Positions 31,240 through 42,975 of a DNA stretch of 64,000 bases are shown piece by piece. The DNA is from Rhipidocladum racemiflorum. Taxonomy: Eukaryota; Streptophyta; Magnoliopsida; Poales; Poaceae. Location: the NCBI GenBank assembly GCA_036346355.1, contig CM070588.1, forward strand, positions 15,795,914 through 15,859,913, written 5' to 3'. A program made the position numbers and the translations under genes. Every line of letters begins with the position of its first letter. The first letter of the stretch is position 1. The notes under the pieces are model-generated. The model made no database searches. It saw only the letters and a list, made by a program, of their open reading frames with translations, and was not told the origin of the DNA.

Positions 31240-34200
31240 TGTAACACCCCAATTTTTTGCTTTTCATGAATGTAAATAAGATTTGGCACTTTGGTGAATT
31301 TTTGGAATTTTCTGGAATTTATTTGGAATTTATTTGAATTTATTCCATTTTGAAATAATTAAAGAATTTGATTTTACAAATAAAATTTTGTTGAAAATAT
31401 TTTATTTGAGTCCAAAATGTTCTAAAATATTTTCTAGAATTTTTTTGGAATTTTTCTGAGTGTTTTGCTATTTTTAATGAATTAAATGAATTTATGGGAA
31501 TTAATTGGATTATTTAATCGTTGGAAAAACCCAACCGGTTTCACTGTTCATCCGACCGGACCCGAGTCCCAGTCAGACTCGAGTTTGACCCGGACCCAAC
31601 CACGCCAGCCGTTCCGGTTGAACCCAGTCACCAAACCCTAACGCGCGTGACCGTTGGATCGAGATCCAACGGCCACGATCGCGCCACTTCGCCACTACGC
31701 CCGAGCCCGAGCCCGACTGAGCCAGCCAGGTCGCCCGAGCTGGACCCGAGCCCAAACCCCCGTACCGATGGATCTTGATCCAACGGTCCATGATGAGCCA
31801 CGTCACCGAATCCAAAATGGATTCGGATTCCGCCGCCGCAGCCGTGTGGGCCTCGGTTTCTATTTAATGCGCCGCCATCGCCATCGTGTTCTTTGTTTCC
31901 TTGCGCACCCGTAGCCCTAACTCACCGAGCTCAAGCCGTCGTGGTGCGCCGCAATAGCTCGCCGTAGTTGTGTTAGGGTTCCGCCGCAGTTAAGCGTCGT
32001 TTCCGCCGCTGTCTGCCGTCCTCCGCCGCCGTTGAGCCCAGATCCAGAACCGCAAGGACGAGACGCGTTGGATAGTACCATTCACTTCGCCGTAGGGGCC
32101 CCGCAACGCCGTTGCCGTGGTCGTCGTCCTCGTCTCCGGTGAGCCAGCTCCGCCGCGCGCCATCGCTGTCGCTCGAGCTACACCGACCGTCCGATCAAGA
32201 TCTAAGGGCCCAGATTCGTCCACGTGACCCCCGGTGAGATCTGACGTGTTAATCTCTAGATCTATTTCCAACCGTTGGATCTAGATCCAACGGTTTAGAT
32301 TGTGCCATGTAGCTAAAAACCGCACCGTGCTTGATTAGATGTCAGCCGTTAGATCTAGATCGAACGGCTAGGGTTAGCCGCGTTGTAAACGCTAGATTGG
32401 ATCTTGACCGTCCGATCAAGATCGAACGGTCCAGATGGATCGAGTAGTTTTTCACCGCGTGAGGTTGGATCCGATCTGGACCGTTGATTTTCAAATCAAC
32501 GGACCAGATCATGCCACGTGCTCGGAAGTTGGACCATCGCGGTCAACCCAGTCAGCCGCGGTCGCTACTGACGTCAGCCGTGACGTCACGCGGGGCCCGC
32601 GTGTCAGCGACCGAGCCAAACCGCACCATGACGTCATGTTGACGTCACGGTGGGGCCCGTGTGTCAGCCCACTCGGACGCACCGTGCGCTGACGTCAGCA
32701 CTGACGACATCCAAAGGGGCCCACATGTCAGTGGGACATGTATTCGTGGACCGGGTCCATGGTGGACCCAAACCGAACCGTGGACCACGTCCATGGACCG
32801 GCTGACGTAATAAATCGATTTTTCAATAGAAAAAAAATTCGGTGGAAAATCAAAATCCACGCTGACGTCATTATTCGGTTTTTTAGTATAAAAATAAATA
32901 GATTAATTCAGATTATTGATTTATTTGAATTTTGAAACTTCAAACGCTTATAACTTTTGCAATTTAACTTCGATTTGAGTGATTCAAATTTCTAAATTTT
33001 TATAAAATTGAGATCTACCTAATGATGAATTTTATTTAATTTTTGGACCAAAGTTTTTCACTGTAATATTATTTAATTGATTATTTAAACTTTAAACGCT
33101 TGTAACTTTTGCGTTTTAACTCCGATTTTGCCGATTCAAATTCCTAAAAATTCATAAAATTATGCTCTCTCTGTTTATGGACTTTATTTGGATGTTTGGA
33201 CACTTTTTGTCTACTGTTTATTTATTTATTGCTATTTGCACGTTTTACGAGTAGACGTTGAAGTGCCCGAAGGCTTCGAAGGTGAAGTGTTGACCTAGGA
33301 GCCAGTTCAAGACCAAGAACAAGTACTCTTTGAAGGCAAATTGTGCTTTGACCATGTTGATCCCATTTTCAAATTAACTTGGTTTAAATTATTGCATGCT
33401 AGTTTAATTAGAAAATGCTTTATTTAATTATGGGAAATTAGATAAATGCCAAATTGCTGTATGACACCTTGGTTAATTAAATATGTGCCATGACCCCTTG
33501 TCACCCTACTTGTGGATTATTAGTTGGACATTATTAAATTGCCAACATGGGTAGTTAGACCGATGTAGTATGCTTAGCCTTGCCACGTGAAATGCTTTGG
33601 ACAATCAAATGCTAATATTGACTTAATGAGATAATGAACCTGTTTTGAAGAAGTATCATGTGTTGTGATTGTCGATGGCACGTGATGCATGGTAATCAAC
33701 TGGGGGTTTGATAAATAGATTTTGACCGGGGCATGTGGCAAGAATGATCGGGTGGGCCAGCTGTGGCACCGGGAGCGTTGATTTGGTTCTTCGGGTAGTT
33801 TTGCCCTGGTCACCCTAAGGACTTAACCTTGCAAGCCTTTGAACTGAGTCAAATGTGCAACCACATGTCTGTAATGGGACGGACCTAGTTGATTAAGTTG
33901 CTAATAACGTACCTGTGGGACCTCGGGGTGTTAACTATACCTTTTGTGTAGTTGTACGGGGGAGCGTACCTGGGCTGCGGCCAGGTACCCATCTAACGGT
34001 GGATTGGCCTAAACTTCACCTTCGCTAAGGGAAGGGTTAGTGTGCAAACACCGGGGAGGACCACTTGTGCTGTTAGAAGCTTCCGAAAGACTTTGTTACG
34101 GCCACTTGCCTTTGTGGTGTTTGGCTGTATCTTGTGGGTAAAGTGCATAATCTCTACAGAGTGTAAAATCTATTCGAATAGCCATGTCCGCGGCATTGGA

Positions 34201-34871
34201 CATTGCTCGGGGATTACAGTCAAGGGTTAGACCTTCTTGAAAATAACTTGGACTTGAAAGGTTGGGTTTGGTTTAATAATGACGTTGATGGAAATGTGGA
34301 TTAGGAATGGGAAAGAAGTTTATTTAACTCTTGGAAAAATTATTGATCTTATACTTGTTTCTACTGCTTTCGAATCTACTTATGCTACTTGTCAAATGCT
34401 GTTTTACTGCAATTATACCCTGAGCTGCTCCTTTGTACTAAGCCATGCATGTAGTATATTTAGTTTGCATTCTGTGCATGACTTGTTGAGTACCAAGTAC
34501 TCACCCTTGCCACAATACAACACCAGTTGAAGAAGAGTCTACACCAGCTTTGGAGGAGGAGCTCCAAGAGGAACCGTCTAACTAGGGAGCGAGCCCAGTC
34601 AGTTGCCTGTGGTATACTAGATGGCGCCACGAAGTTATCTTACATTCCGCTGCAGTTATTTCCCCTTTATTAAGTTTTTGCCCTGCGTGGCGTATATTTG
34701 TAACTTGACCTTAAGGTCGAGCAACCAGCTTGGTTAACTATTTAAGGTACCTTATTATTTCGTTGAGTATGATTGTGATATTTACCAATGTTGAGACTGT
34801 GTGCACTAGCGCGTTCCTGGACTAGTGCTGAATACACAGAGGGTCCGGATTTGCAAATTCGGGTCTCGATA
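31240..34871 (+). repeat. Solo LTR F (chromovirus family, 3632 bp)
   Basis: Starts TGTAACACCCCAATTTTTTG and ends TTCGGGTCTCGATA. The last base pair is TA, where relatives have CA. Flanks are a perfect 5-bp duplication, ACCAT (31235-31239 and 34872-34876), inside the pol of gypsy E. It aligns along its whole length with the 3' LTR at 18736-22212. A TATA-like TCTATTTAATGCG lies at 31859-31871. No internal region is present, so it is a product of LTR-LTR recombination. Confidence 0.95.
31640..32530 (+). repeat. Seven dispersed dyads in solo LTR F
   Basis: Near 31650, 31765, 32190, 32270, 32345, 32408 and 32480 the sequence pairs CCGTTGGATC with GATCCAACGG (variants with one or two changes), often followed by CAGATC..GCCACGT. 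Confidence 0.75.
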
Positions 34872-34876
34872 ACCAT

Positions 34877-35797
34877 GAACCCGAGAAACTGCCTAGCCGA
34901 TACCCCAAATGCACACTTTAATGGATTCATTTTCAAACCGTGCATTTGGGTCTTCTTGAGAACTTCTTCTAAGTCGACTAAGTGCTGCTGATCTCCTGCT
35001 GATTTTACCACTACGTCGTCTATATAGATTTGCACAATGCGGCCGATCAACTCATGAAATATCAGATTCATAGCCCTCTGGTATGTAACTCTAGCGTTTT
35101 TCCATGCGAAGGTCATAACAACCCACTCAAATAGTCCTAGTGCTCCAGGACATCTGAAGTCCGTTTTATGGACATCGGTTTCGGCCATGAAGATCTTGTT
35201 GTAACCTGCATTGCCGTCAAGGAAGCTGATGATTTTATGCCCTGATGCAGCGTCAATAAGCATATCGGCTATAGGCATTGGGTACTCATCTTTGGGGGTG
35301 GCTTTATTTATGTCCCTGAAATCAACACACACTCTAATCTTCCCATTCTTTTTCGTTACCGGAACGATGTTGGAAACCCATTCAGCATACTGACATGGTT
35401 TGATGAACTTAGCTTCTAATAATCGCTCTATTTCCTCTTTGATATTGTCATACATTGCCAGGTTAAAACGTCTTGGTGGTTGCTTGAACGCCCGATACCC
35501 AGATTTTACTGGTAGCCGATATTCGACAAGTTGACGATCCAAACCAGGCATCTCATGATACTCCCAAGCGAGCAGCGCACTGTAACTACCTTTGGCGTCC
35601 ACCACAAAGAAAGCAGTCGGCAAAGTGTTACTACCGACAGTCAATTCCATGACCATGACGCCTATGGCTTCTGTGGGATCCCCGGTGAAGTCGTTGAGAA
35701 CCATATTGGTTTTGATGAGATCTTCATCGGATTTCCCCAGCTTCTTACATGTTGAATATGGCATCAAGTTGACGGCTGCGCCTCCATCTACCAGCAT
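34877..35797 (-). pseudogene. pol: pol of gypsy E: protease and RT, long open frame
   Basis: About 307 codons are open. The protease motif L-V-D-G-G-A-A-V-N-L-M-P is at the start (35796-35760). RT holds VCVDFRDINKATPKDEYPMP, FLDGNAGYNKI and the catalytic Y-I-D-D at 35026-35015. It runs into solo LTR F at 34876, so thumb, RNase H and integrase codons are on the other side (31239 and below). A stop just upstream (near 35837) breaks the link to gag. Apart from that and the insertion the frame is clean, so this element is younger or less damaged than Tat-1. Confidence 0.85.
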
Positions 35798-36161
35798 CCT
35801 AGATATCGGCTTGCCATTGATATACCCCTTTAGTTACAATGGCTTCAAGTGCTGGTGATCTTCTTGCGGCCTCTCAAAAACCGCCTCTTGGGACCCCAGG
35901 CACAATTGTGCGCATGATCCTAGGGCCATGGTGGACTGAGCTCTGAACTCGACCGGTAGGGTGAACACCATGTTGACGCTTTCCGGAAAGGGCATGTCAT
36001 TTTGTGTTGCCGATGTTCTCACATTATCTGGCGCAAAACTATTTGTATTGTTAGATGTAGGTGCGTATACGTTTCTAGTCACAGATGCTTCTGCTTCTTC
36101 GGTCTCAGGTCTTTCCGCACATCTGGCCGTAAAAGCTTCTACGTCCTTGTCTATGGGTGTC
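35798..36161 (-). pseudogene. gypsy E gag-pol linker
   Basis: Open on the - strand with low-complexity residues (ETEEAEASVTRNVYAPTSNN). It leads into the protease after a stop near 35837. It is interrupted at 36161 by solo LTR C and continues at 37874. Confidence 0.6.
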
Positions 36162-37873
36162 TGTATGATCGAAGTATACGAATATAGCAATCAGAGGTGG
36201 GTGAATGATTGTGCAGAAGCTAAAACCAAATCTTTGATCTAATAAAAATTCACCCCAAAACGGAACCAAATAATTGCCTTGGATTTGACAAAAACAGATT
36301 GACAAAGGTTCGGTAAAATACGAATTCTCGGAGATCCAACTGTCGGATTGATGTCCAATTTGGACACAAGAAACTAGATTCCAATACAAATCGAACCCAA
36401 AAAGAATCAGCACGATCATACTTACGGATCAAAAGTTATGAACCTTGCAAGCTTGCTATGGCAGAACTTGACGAAAACTGATCTAATCAAAACTTGTAGA
36501 TTAATCAAGAACGACAAAAGATTAATCAACTAAACTTTCAGGAACTCTAAATCAATACTATAGAAAGGTTTTTGATGGATCAAATGAAGATGAAACTTAA
36601 AGAAGAAAAACCAATCTAGAATTAGAACAAGCATGCAAACAAGAACCAAAACAGGAAACACTGTAGCAACGTCGTTACTGTAGCATGCAAGGATCTGGAA
36701 GAATTGATCTTTATTTCTTTTGTCTAAAGTACTCCAATCAAAAGAGTACAAACCCTAAAGCTCTAATTGATGCCCTTCAACAGGAGACAACCCCTCCTAT
36801 TTAAAGGAGCAAAACACAAGGAGTCCTGAATACAATTCCTAATCCTAGAAGGAGTCCCACTCCTAATCCTAGAAAGAGTATGTATTCAACACAACTCCAC
36901 TTGGCCCAACTTGGCCGAGTACAACTCTTGCATGCGTATGGCAACCCTGCCATACTCACGTGACTAACAACTCTGCACGCGTATGGCCCACCTGCCATAC
37001 TCACGTGACTAACCATTCTTCAGTGCACCAATCTCTTAGCCCGAACGTCCCGCATGATATCCTTGACCACCAAGACCTCAGTTCCTCCTGAACCTCAGTT
37101 CCTCCAAGAACCTAGTTCCGGTCCCGTCATCGATCACGTTTGCCCTCGAGCAACACCTGCATATGAACAAACCACAAAACAATTCCGAGCACAAGTCCAT
37201 GACTTGACCAAACATTGGTCCGACGCACACAGGGCAAAAACCCTAGAAAATTCCATTCACGCCGGACTAGACTCCGGTCCGGCGCAGCTCACGACGAACT
37301 AAATATTTGGTCCGGCGTACATGCGAAAGTCTCGGTTCAATTCAAAGCAAAACATGTTCAACAACACATTCACGACAGACCAAATTTTTGGTCCGGCATA
37401 CATGCAAAAACAATGCTCAAAAAATGTGTTCACGACGGACCAAGAATTTGGTCCGACGTGCATGGTCCGGCATAACATAGAAGCTTACTGTTTTTGTAAA
37501 ACTTGGTCCAGCACAAAACATGTTCACGACGGACTAAACAAAAATCAGTCCGGCGTACACATGAAAAATCAAGCTTCAAAATACCGTTCACAACGGACCA
37601 AGAAATTGGTCCAGCGCAGTTCACCACGGTCCAACAATTTGGTCCGGTGTAGATGTGAATTCAGGCTTCGAAAACATGTTCATGGTGGACTGAATATTTA
37701 GTCCGTCGTAGATGCGAGAAACGGTCCGGCGCAGATGGGAAACTTACTGTTTTTGCAAAATTCAGTCCGGCGCTAAAAGAGAAACACTGTTTCTTGTCAA
37801 TTTGTCAAACACATGCACAAACACATTTTGCAAATTCAATTCTTAAGCCAATTTTTCAGCACATGATTTCACA
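36162..37873 (-). repeat. Solo LTR C (SIRE-type copia, 1712 bp)
   Basis: Plus-strand ends are TGTATGATCGAAG and GATTTCACA, flanked by a perfect GTGTC duplication (36157-36161 and 37874-37878) in gypsy E. It is homologous to the LTRs of copia A and B. No copia internal sequence is present, so it is a solo LTR. The palindromic minisatellite spans about 37200-37775. Confidence 0.95.
37200..37775 (-). repeat. Palindromic minisatellite in solo LTR C
   Basis: The longest of the three arrays, with about 10 units. Good examples are 37370-37395 and 37433-37460 (ACGGACCAAGAATTTGGTCC). Unit spacing varies from 45 to 70 bases. Confidence 0.8.
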
Positions 37874-39466
37874 GTGTCTCCACGTCCTTAGCCATGGGTG
37901 TGCCCACATCTTTAACCATAGAATGACTATCTGGGACAACTTCTTTCCTACGCCATTCCTTCCTTGGGATTTTTAAGGGGTGCAGTTTATTGAAAGTGTT
38001 GTCTCTCTGTTTTTCTTCTTCAGCCTTCCTGGATTCTTGCTTCTTGAGGCGCTGGAGTCTACATCTTTGCGATTTCGTGAGACCAGCCGGGCATCATCGT
38101 GGTTTTGGCTCTACAGGTTGGTGGATTTTCCCGGCCAACTCGGGTGTGTCATCCCTTTGGCTATGTCTCCCTTGTGGGGCCGCTCCCTCACGATTCCCAG
38201 ATTTAGCCAATTCTAGCTGATCGGCTTTGCGTTTCTCCCCAGTCCTTGTTTGCCTCCTTCTTCGCCACGAATTCCTTTCATGGACTGACTTTCTCTGATC
38301 CCTTTGCTCGGTCGATCTTGACCCTTCGGCCTCACTTTATTCTATCGGCTGTTCGGGTGTTTTTTCCATTCTGCCGATCCTTTTATGGACTGGCCTACGC
38401 TAGCCTTCAGAGTAGAGTTTGTATTTCTGTCTCGGCCCTGCTCTTGATGGAAAGCGAGGGTGTTCCTGTTTTTGCCCCGGGTAATGCTGCATGGGACAGG
38501 CATGAGGGGATGGGACAGCCAATCTCTTCTCTCAACAGATATGCCAGAACGGGCACTGCTCATGGGCTTTTTTAGTAGCCGTCGGCCGATACTCCTCTAT
38601 CGGCGCCTGCTGAGACACGTTGGCTATTTTCCGTCCCTTCCTCTTGTACTTAGCTAGTAGTTGAGCGATGGTTGGTCCGTCCTTCATTATCGGCTTCTTT
38701 GGCAGTATTCGCCACTTGGCTTTCTGCCATCTGCCGATTTCAGGTTTGCCTTTCACTTTAACCATCCTGGATCATTTTTCTTCAGGATCGGCTTCTATCT
38801 GGTTCGAGACGATAGTGATCTGCACTGTTTTTCCTTGTTCACTGTCTTTTTATCGCCTTTTGTGGCCGATACCGCTAGTGAGCAGACTTCGTCTTGCTGC
38901 AACTCCTTTCCTTTAAGCGACCAGCTGATCATGTTGACTGGAAAGGGGTTCTTGTCGACCTGTAAGTCTCGCTCTTCTGCGAACTTTAGTCGTCCGTCTT
39001 CTATGGCCGACTGTATCTGCTAATGAAAGATATTACAATCATTGGTGTTATGCGAAAAAGAGTTATGCCATTTGCATTATCTGTGCTTTTTTAATTCTTT
39101 AGCCGATGGTATAACGTGCCCTTCTGGGACTCGCACCAGCTTTTCTTGTAAAAGTAAGTCGAATATGCGATCACATTTGGCCACATCGAATGAATATTTG
39201 ACTTCCGACTTGGCTTTAGTTGGTTTTAGCCGGGAGCATACCAAAGGTTTTTTATTACCCTAGACCCACTCGGCTATACAAATAATCGTTTCTTCATCAT
39301 CGGCTGAATCATCTGACTCATATTCCACGAAGTTAACTTTTGGTTTTTCTTTTTCTTTACTACTTTTAAACTTATCTTTAAACCCCATATTCTCATACGA
39401 TCGGCCTTCCTGAGCTGATACTCTATGTAATAAGTGGCTTAAGTCGGCAAATTCTTGTCCGCCGAA
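37874..39466 (-). pseudogene. gag: gag C-terminal region of gypsy E, with zinc knuckle
   Basis: Heavily frame-broken. A zinc knuckle C-K-W-H-x4-H-x4-C can be read at 39076-39035, the same CX2HX4HX4C spacing as in Tat-1. Downstream residues (QIQSAIEDGRLKF) are at about 39020-38985. The rest is Lys/Pro-rich in broken frames, with no catalytic motif. Confidence 0.65.
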
Positions 39467-39829
39467 CTACTCTCGAAGTGGAGGAATTAAGCCTTGAAAG
39501 GCCAAGTCATCGAGTTGATTTTTGGGCAAAGTAACGCTGAAGCATCGGTTACGCACTTCCCTGAATCTCTTGATATATTCAGCCACTGATTCCCTGAACT
39601 TTTGCCGTACAGAGCTCAAATCAGAGATCCGTAGCTCTATACTTCCGCAAAAGAAGTACTCGTGGAATCGGCTTTCTAAATCGGTCCAAGTGTTGACCGA
39701 GTTCGGAGGTAGAGTGGTGAACCATGTAAACGCCGCTCCAGACAAAGATAATGGGAATAGTTTTATTCTTAGCCCATTGGAATGCGCTGCTTCCCCGCAT
39801 TGCACTATGAAGCGGCTGACGTGTTCCAT
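39467..39829 (-). pseudogene. gag: gag core of gypsy E (retrotransposon gag domain)
   Basis: A 121-codon open piece with LFPLSLSGAAFTWFTTLPPN, WTDLESRFHEYFF and YIKRFREVRNRCF, the pattern of PF03732. The product would be the capsid part of Gag. It opens and ends within the larger gag frame, which is broken on both sides. Confidence 0.82.
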
Positions 39830-40039
39830 GGTGGTGGTCGCGTCATCCCCTTAGAACTTAGAGAAGTCGGGGACCCGGTACTCGTTGAGATATGGGATCC
39901 TGTCAATGTTATCGGGGTATGGTTTTCTGTAGCCGAGAGTTCGCCCTCTCGGCTGAATGCCTAACTGGTCTCATAGGACGTTTGTGATTGCGTCCGTCCA
40001 ATTGGCTTCCCTGAGTGGCGCAACCGGTGGTGGGAGTGC

Positions 40040-40300
40040 TGATCAACCTAACCCGTGCCGATGCCCCCCGAGTGCAAACTCGGGTGCCTCATGACGCTAC
40101 CCCCCGAGTGCAAACTCGGGAATGTCATGGCGGCGCCCCTCGAACGGGAGCTCAGGCTGAACTTGGCGCTGCCCCCCGAGTGCAAACTCGGGTTGTGTCA
40201 TCGGTCTGTGCTGCTGGTGATTCTGCCCGGCCTCCTGTTCGATGATCTGGTGCAGCACAAAATCTTGCTGTGGTATGAAAGATTGTGTGTACACAGTCAC
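40040..40300 (-). repeat. Hairpin-forming repeat in gypsy E gag (three copies)
   Basis: The 18-base palindrome CCCGAGT-GCAA-ACTCGGG occurs at 40067-40084, 40103-40120 and 40175-40192. In the - strand frame it gives the repeated residues PEFALGG. A fourth, altered unit lies at about 40137-40155. Confidence 0.85.
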
Positions 40301-40531
40301 CTAATGTGAATGCCATGCATTCGAAACCGCGTCAACCATGGTACCCATTTTGGCGGCATCAGTATGATTGTAGTACTGCCTGACCTCGCTTGTCCTAGGA
40401 TCCCTAGGCAAGGTGACGGTCGGCTGTGGTGGTGTAGATGTCATAATTGCGGCTGATGGTTTGTTTCCAACCATCAGCTTTAGCCCCTAAGTACCGGGAC
40501 CGATTGAGTAGACCAGGTGCGTAGGAAGAGC

Positions 40532-40970
40532 CTATGGTGGATCAAATAGGGTTTTGTTCGTTACAAGTTCATGTGCTACTTCCTTCACGCTGTTAGATAT
40601 CAACGGCCCGAGTGTGGTGACTAAAGACGATGAATGGTTTAACAACACGTGATTGATAGATTGATTAATCATTTTCGATAATTCTGCTTGTGCGGGCTTG
40701 TATCGGCTTACCCCAGGTTCGTCGTTGGTGTTTGGGGTGATGGCTCCGAAAGCTTTGACCATCGGCAGCGCCATCTTCTGGGTGACACCACGCTGTGTCT
40801 TCTGGAAGTAGCTTAGCATCATTTGCTCAAACGCCGCCTTCTGATCTTCAATTTATTGGCGTTGTTCTGGTGTTAAATCGGCCAAGGTAGGCGCGATTAT
40901 TGCGTCGATGTTGATGTCAGTAGGGTGACAGTCTTCCCTGATGATGTCATTGATATTTTCTTCGTGTCCC
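40532..40970 (-). pseudogene. gag: gag N-terminal region of gypsy E
   Basis: Open to a stop near 40853, then again 40822-40532 (MLSYFQKTQRGVTQKMALPM, then LISNSVKEVAHELVTNK). Upstream residues (NDIIREDCHPTDINIDAII) begin near 40950. No known motif. It is assigned from its place between leader and gag core. Confidence 0.6.
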
Positions 40971-41109
40971 ACCAAGTGTGCCAAAAGTATGTTGGCGTCG
41001 AAAAACGCAGCATCGGGGCGATCGCCACCAACACACGCGAGAACGCCGGGTTCAAGGTTCGCGAGCGTGCCAGCCGATTTGACCCTGCAATTAGCAACAA
41101 GTATATCTT

Positions 41110-41737
41110 CAGATGATGATCGCTTCCAGAGGAAATGATCTATGCCTTGACAGTAGGGTGATCTTTGTCGGCTCGGGAACTAACCAACTCAGACCGGATA
41201 ACTGGGTCTAATTGACTCTTTCGAATCAACCAGAAAGGGTAAAATCCTGCTTCTCCGAAAAAGCGATGCGCAACAAGATCGGAAGAAACGAGAGCTTAGG
41301 CGTAATGCAGCAAAGATCAACAACCGGTGATGCGCAACTCGTATTGATCAAAGTGTATTACAAAGGAAAGATTACAATGCTACGAAGACTACTCCTAGTG
41401 CAGGAAATGTAAAGGTATTGGTAAATTGATTGGTTGTTTGGATGTGTGTTGCCTTCTTCTATGCAGCATGTCATCTTTTATAGCCGGTGTAGTCATGATC
41501 GTGAACATCACGGACTCTTCAACCGTATCGGCCTTGATATGGTATTTCCATCTTGACCGCACCCATATGAAATCCAGGTTCTACCAGCTTCGATTTCTTC
41601 CCATATGTGCCTTATACGACCATGCTCTTTCCGAAATGACTTCCGTCCCATTACTCATCGCTAATCCGACCCGTGCCATCTTCCTGGTTTGTGCCACGAC
41701 CAGACCTGTCTCGGTCGGTAAAATTTAGGTGTCAACA
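41110..41737 (-). repeat. 5' LTR of gypsy E (about 630 bp; inner edge uncertain)
   Basis: On the - strand it begins TGTTGACACCTAAATTTTAC. The inner edge near 41110 is not certain, because no second copy exists in the window. A plus-strand TTGGCACAC-like leader signal, seen on the - strand near 40980, may mark the primer region. Confidence 0.6.
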
Positions 41738-41742
41738 GAAAC

Positions 41743-42249
41743 AATGAATTGAATTTAGTTGCCTATACCGATGCTGTGTACCTATCGGAGCCACATACTG
41801 GCAAGTCAGAAACTGGGTATGTTTTTCTTTGTGGTGGAACGACAATTTCTTGGAAGTCGTCTAAGCAAACACTTGTCTCGACGTCGACAAACCACTCGGA
41901 AATCATTGCCTTGTATGAAGCCTCCCGAGAATGTGCATGGATTCGAAGAATGGTTCACCACATACAGAAGTCATGTGGCTTGAACATGGAACAAACCCCC
42001 ACTATTATCTATGAATATAATGCAGCTTGTGTTGCTCAAGTGCAAATGGGATATGTGAAAAGTAACCTCACGAAGCATATCAACCCCAAGTTATTTTATG
42101 CTCATGAAATGCATAAGATGAACGAGGTCAAGATACTGCATACTAAGTCGTGTGAAAATCTCACAGATTTATTCACTAAGTCACTCCCAAGATCTTCTTT
42201 TGAAAGATGCGTTAGAGGAATCGGGATGATGAGACTTAGAGAAGTGTAG
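41743..42249 (+). pseudogene. pol: RNase H of Ty1/copia, 5'-truncated
   Basis: About 168 codons open to the stop at 42247-42249. Copia RNase H motifs: YTDAVYLSEPHTGKSETGYV (first Asp), GGTTISWKSSKQTLVSTSTN, HSEIIALYEASRECAW (Glu) and the tail LTDLFTKSLP, the typical copia C-terminus. The catalytic Asp of the third motif cannot be confirmed (IIYEYNAAC, where Asp-Asn or Glu-Asn is expected). The start lies in the missing left half. Confidence 0.8.
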
Positions 42250-42523
42250 ATTTCAGGGTGAGAATTTTCACGTACTCCTACATAAATCTCGAACATGAAG
42301 TTTGAGTACCCAACGTGAATCTAGAAGTTTAACATTGAAGTTTGGGTGGATTGTACTCTTTTTCCTTAGTAATTTTTTCATTAAAGTTTTCTTACAGAAG
42401 GTTTTGATGAGGCAATCCGTGCAATACAGCAAGCGTATGCTATGTACTCTTTCTCCAAGTATTTTTCCCACTAGGTTTTTCTGGAGTTTAATTTGATGAG
42501 GCATTTGCATCTCGAGGTAAAGG

Positions 42524-42536
42524 TTCCAAGGGGGAG
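42524..42536 (+). promoter_or_regulatory. Polypurine tract of copia 3' end
   Basis: CCAAGGGGGAG(T) ends immediately before the LTR start. Confidence 0.8.
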
Positions 42537-42975
42537 TGTTAGGAAACTCTGCTCGATCGTGGCCCATGTGGACTCTTACCGAAACTCTGATTGTAGCTTA
42601 TAAATAGGAGGCAGGGGTTCCCCCATTGTACACGTGCAAACATAATAAAGCAGAGCAGTTCCTCCTCATATTCTGTGTCTCTCTCTTTCTGTTCTTCACT
42701 TTTAGATCTATTAGGCAACCCCAGACTATTCGGTAGCAAGGTTGCATAACACCTTTGAAACTATTGCAACCCGAAGTGAACAAACCTCTCTCAAACCCGG
42801 TGCTCAACTCCAATCATCAAACAAACCAAAAAAATAGAGCAGTAAGTGTATAACACGCATACAAAATTTGGTGTTGATCCAACTTACGTCTGAGCCTCTA
42901 ATTAATCGTGTGCTTGAAGAAGATCGCACAAGAACTACAGGTCTGGACAGGGCTTCACCTCTCCTCGCATCTACA
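42537..42975 (+). repeat. 3' LTR of Ty1/copia (439 bp)
   Basis: Begins TGTTAGGAAACTCTGC and ends CGCATCTACA. TATAAATAG lies at 42599-42607. The right flank is ATCAA, start of the unassigned island. Confidence 0.82.

Larger units (their letters stand above)
29741..41737 (-). mobile_element. Gypsy E: Tat-like Ty3/gypsy, 3' part missing
   Basis: Read leftwards from 41737: 5' LTR, leader, gag with zinc knuckle, protease, RT, RNase H, and the integrase zinc finger cut by copia B at 29741. Solo LTRs occupy 31240-34871 and 36162-37873. The right edge (TTAGGTGTCAACA) is followed by GAAAC inside a copia RNase H, so gypsy E inserted into that copia. Confidence 0.88.
41738..42975 (+). mobile_element. 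Ty1/copia element, 3' end only
   Basis: The RNase H C-terminus, a polypurine tract and a 439-bp LTR. The left part was separated by the gypsy E insertion and is outside this window or lost. Confidence 0.85.
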
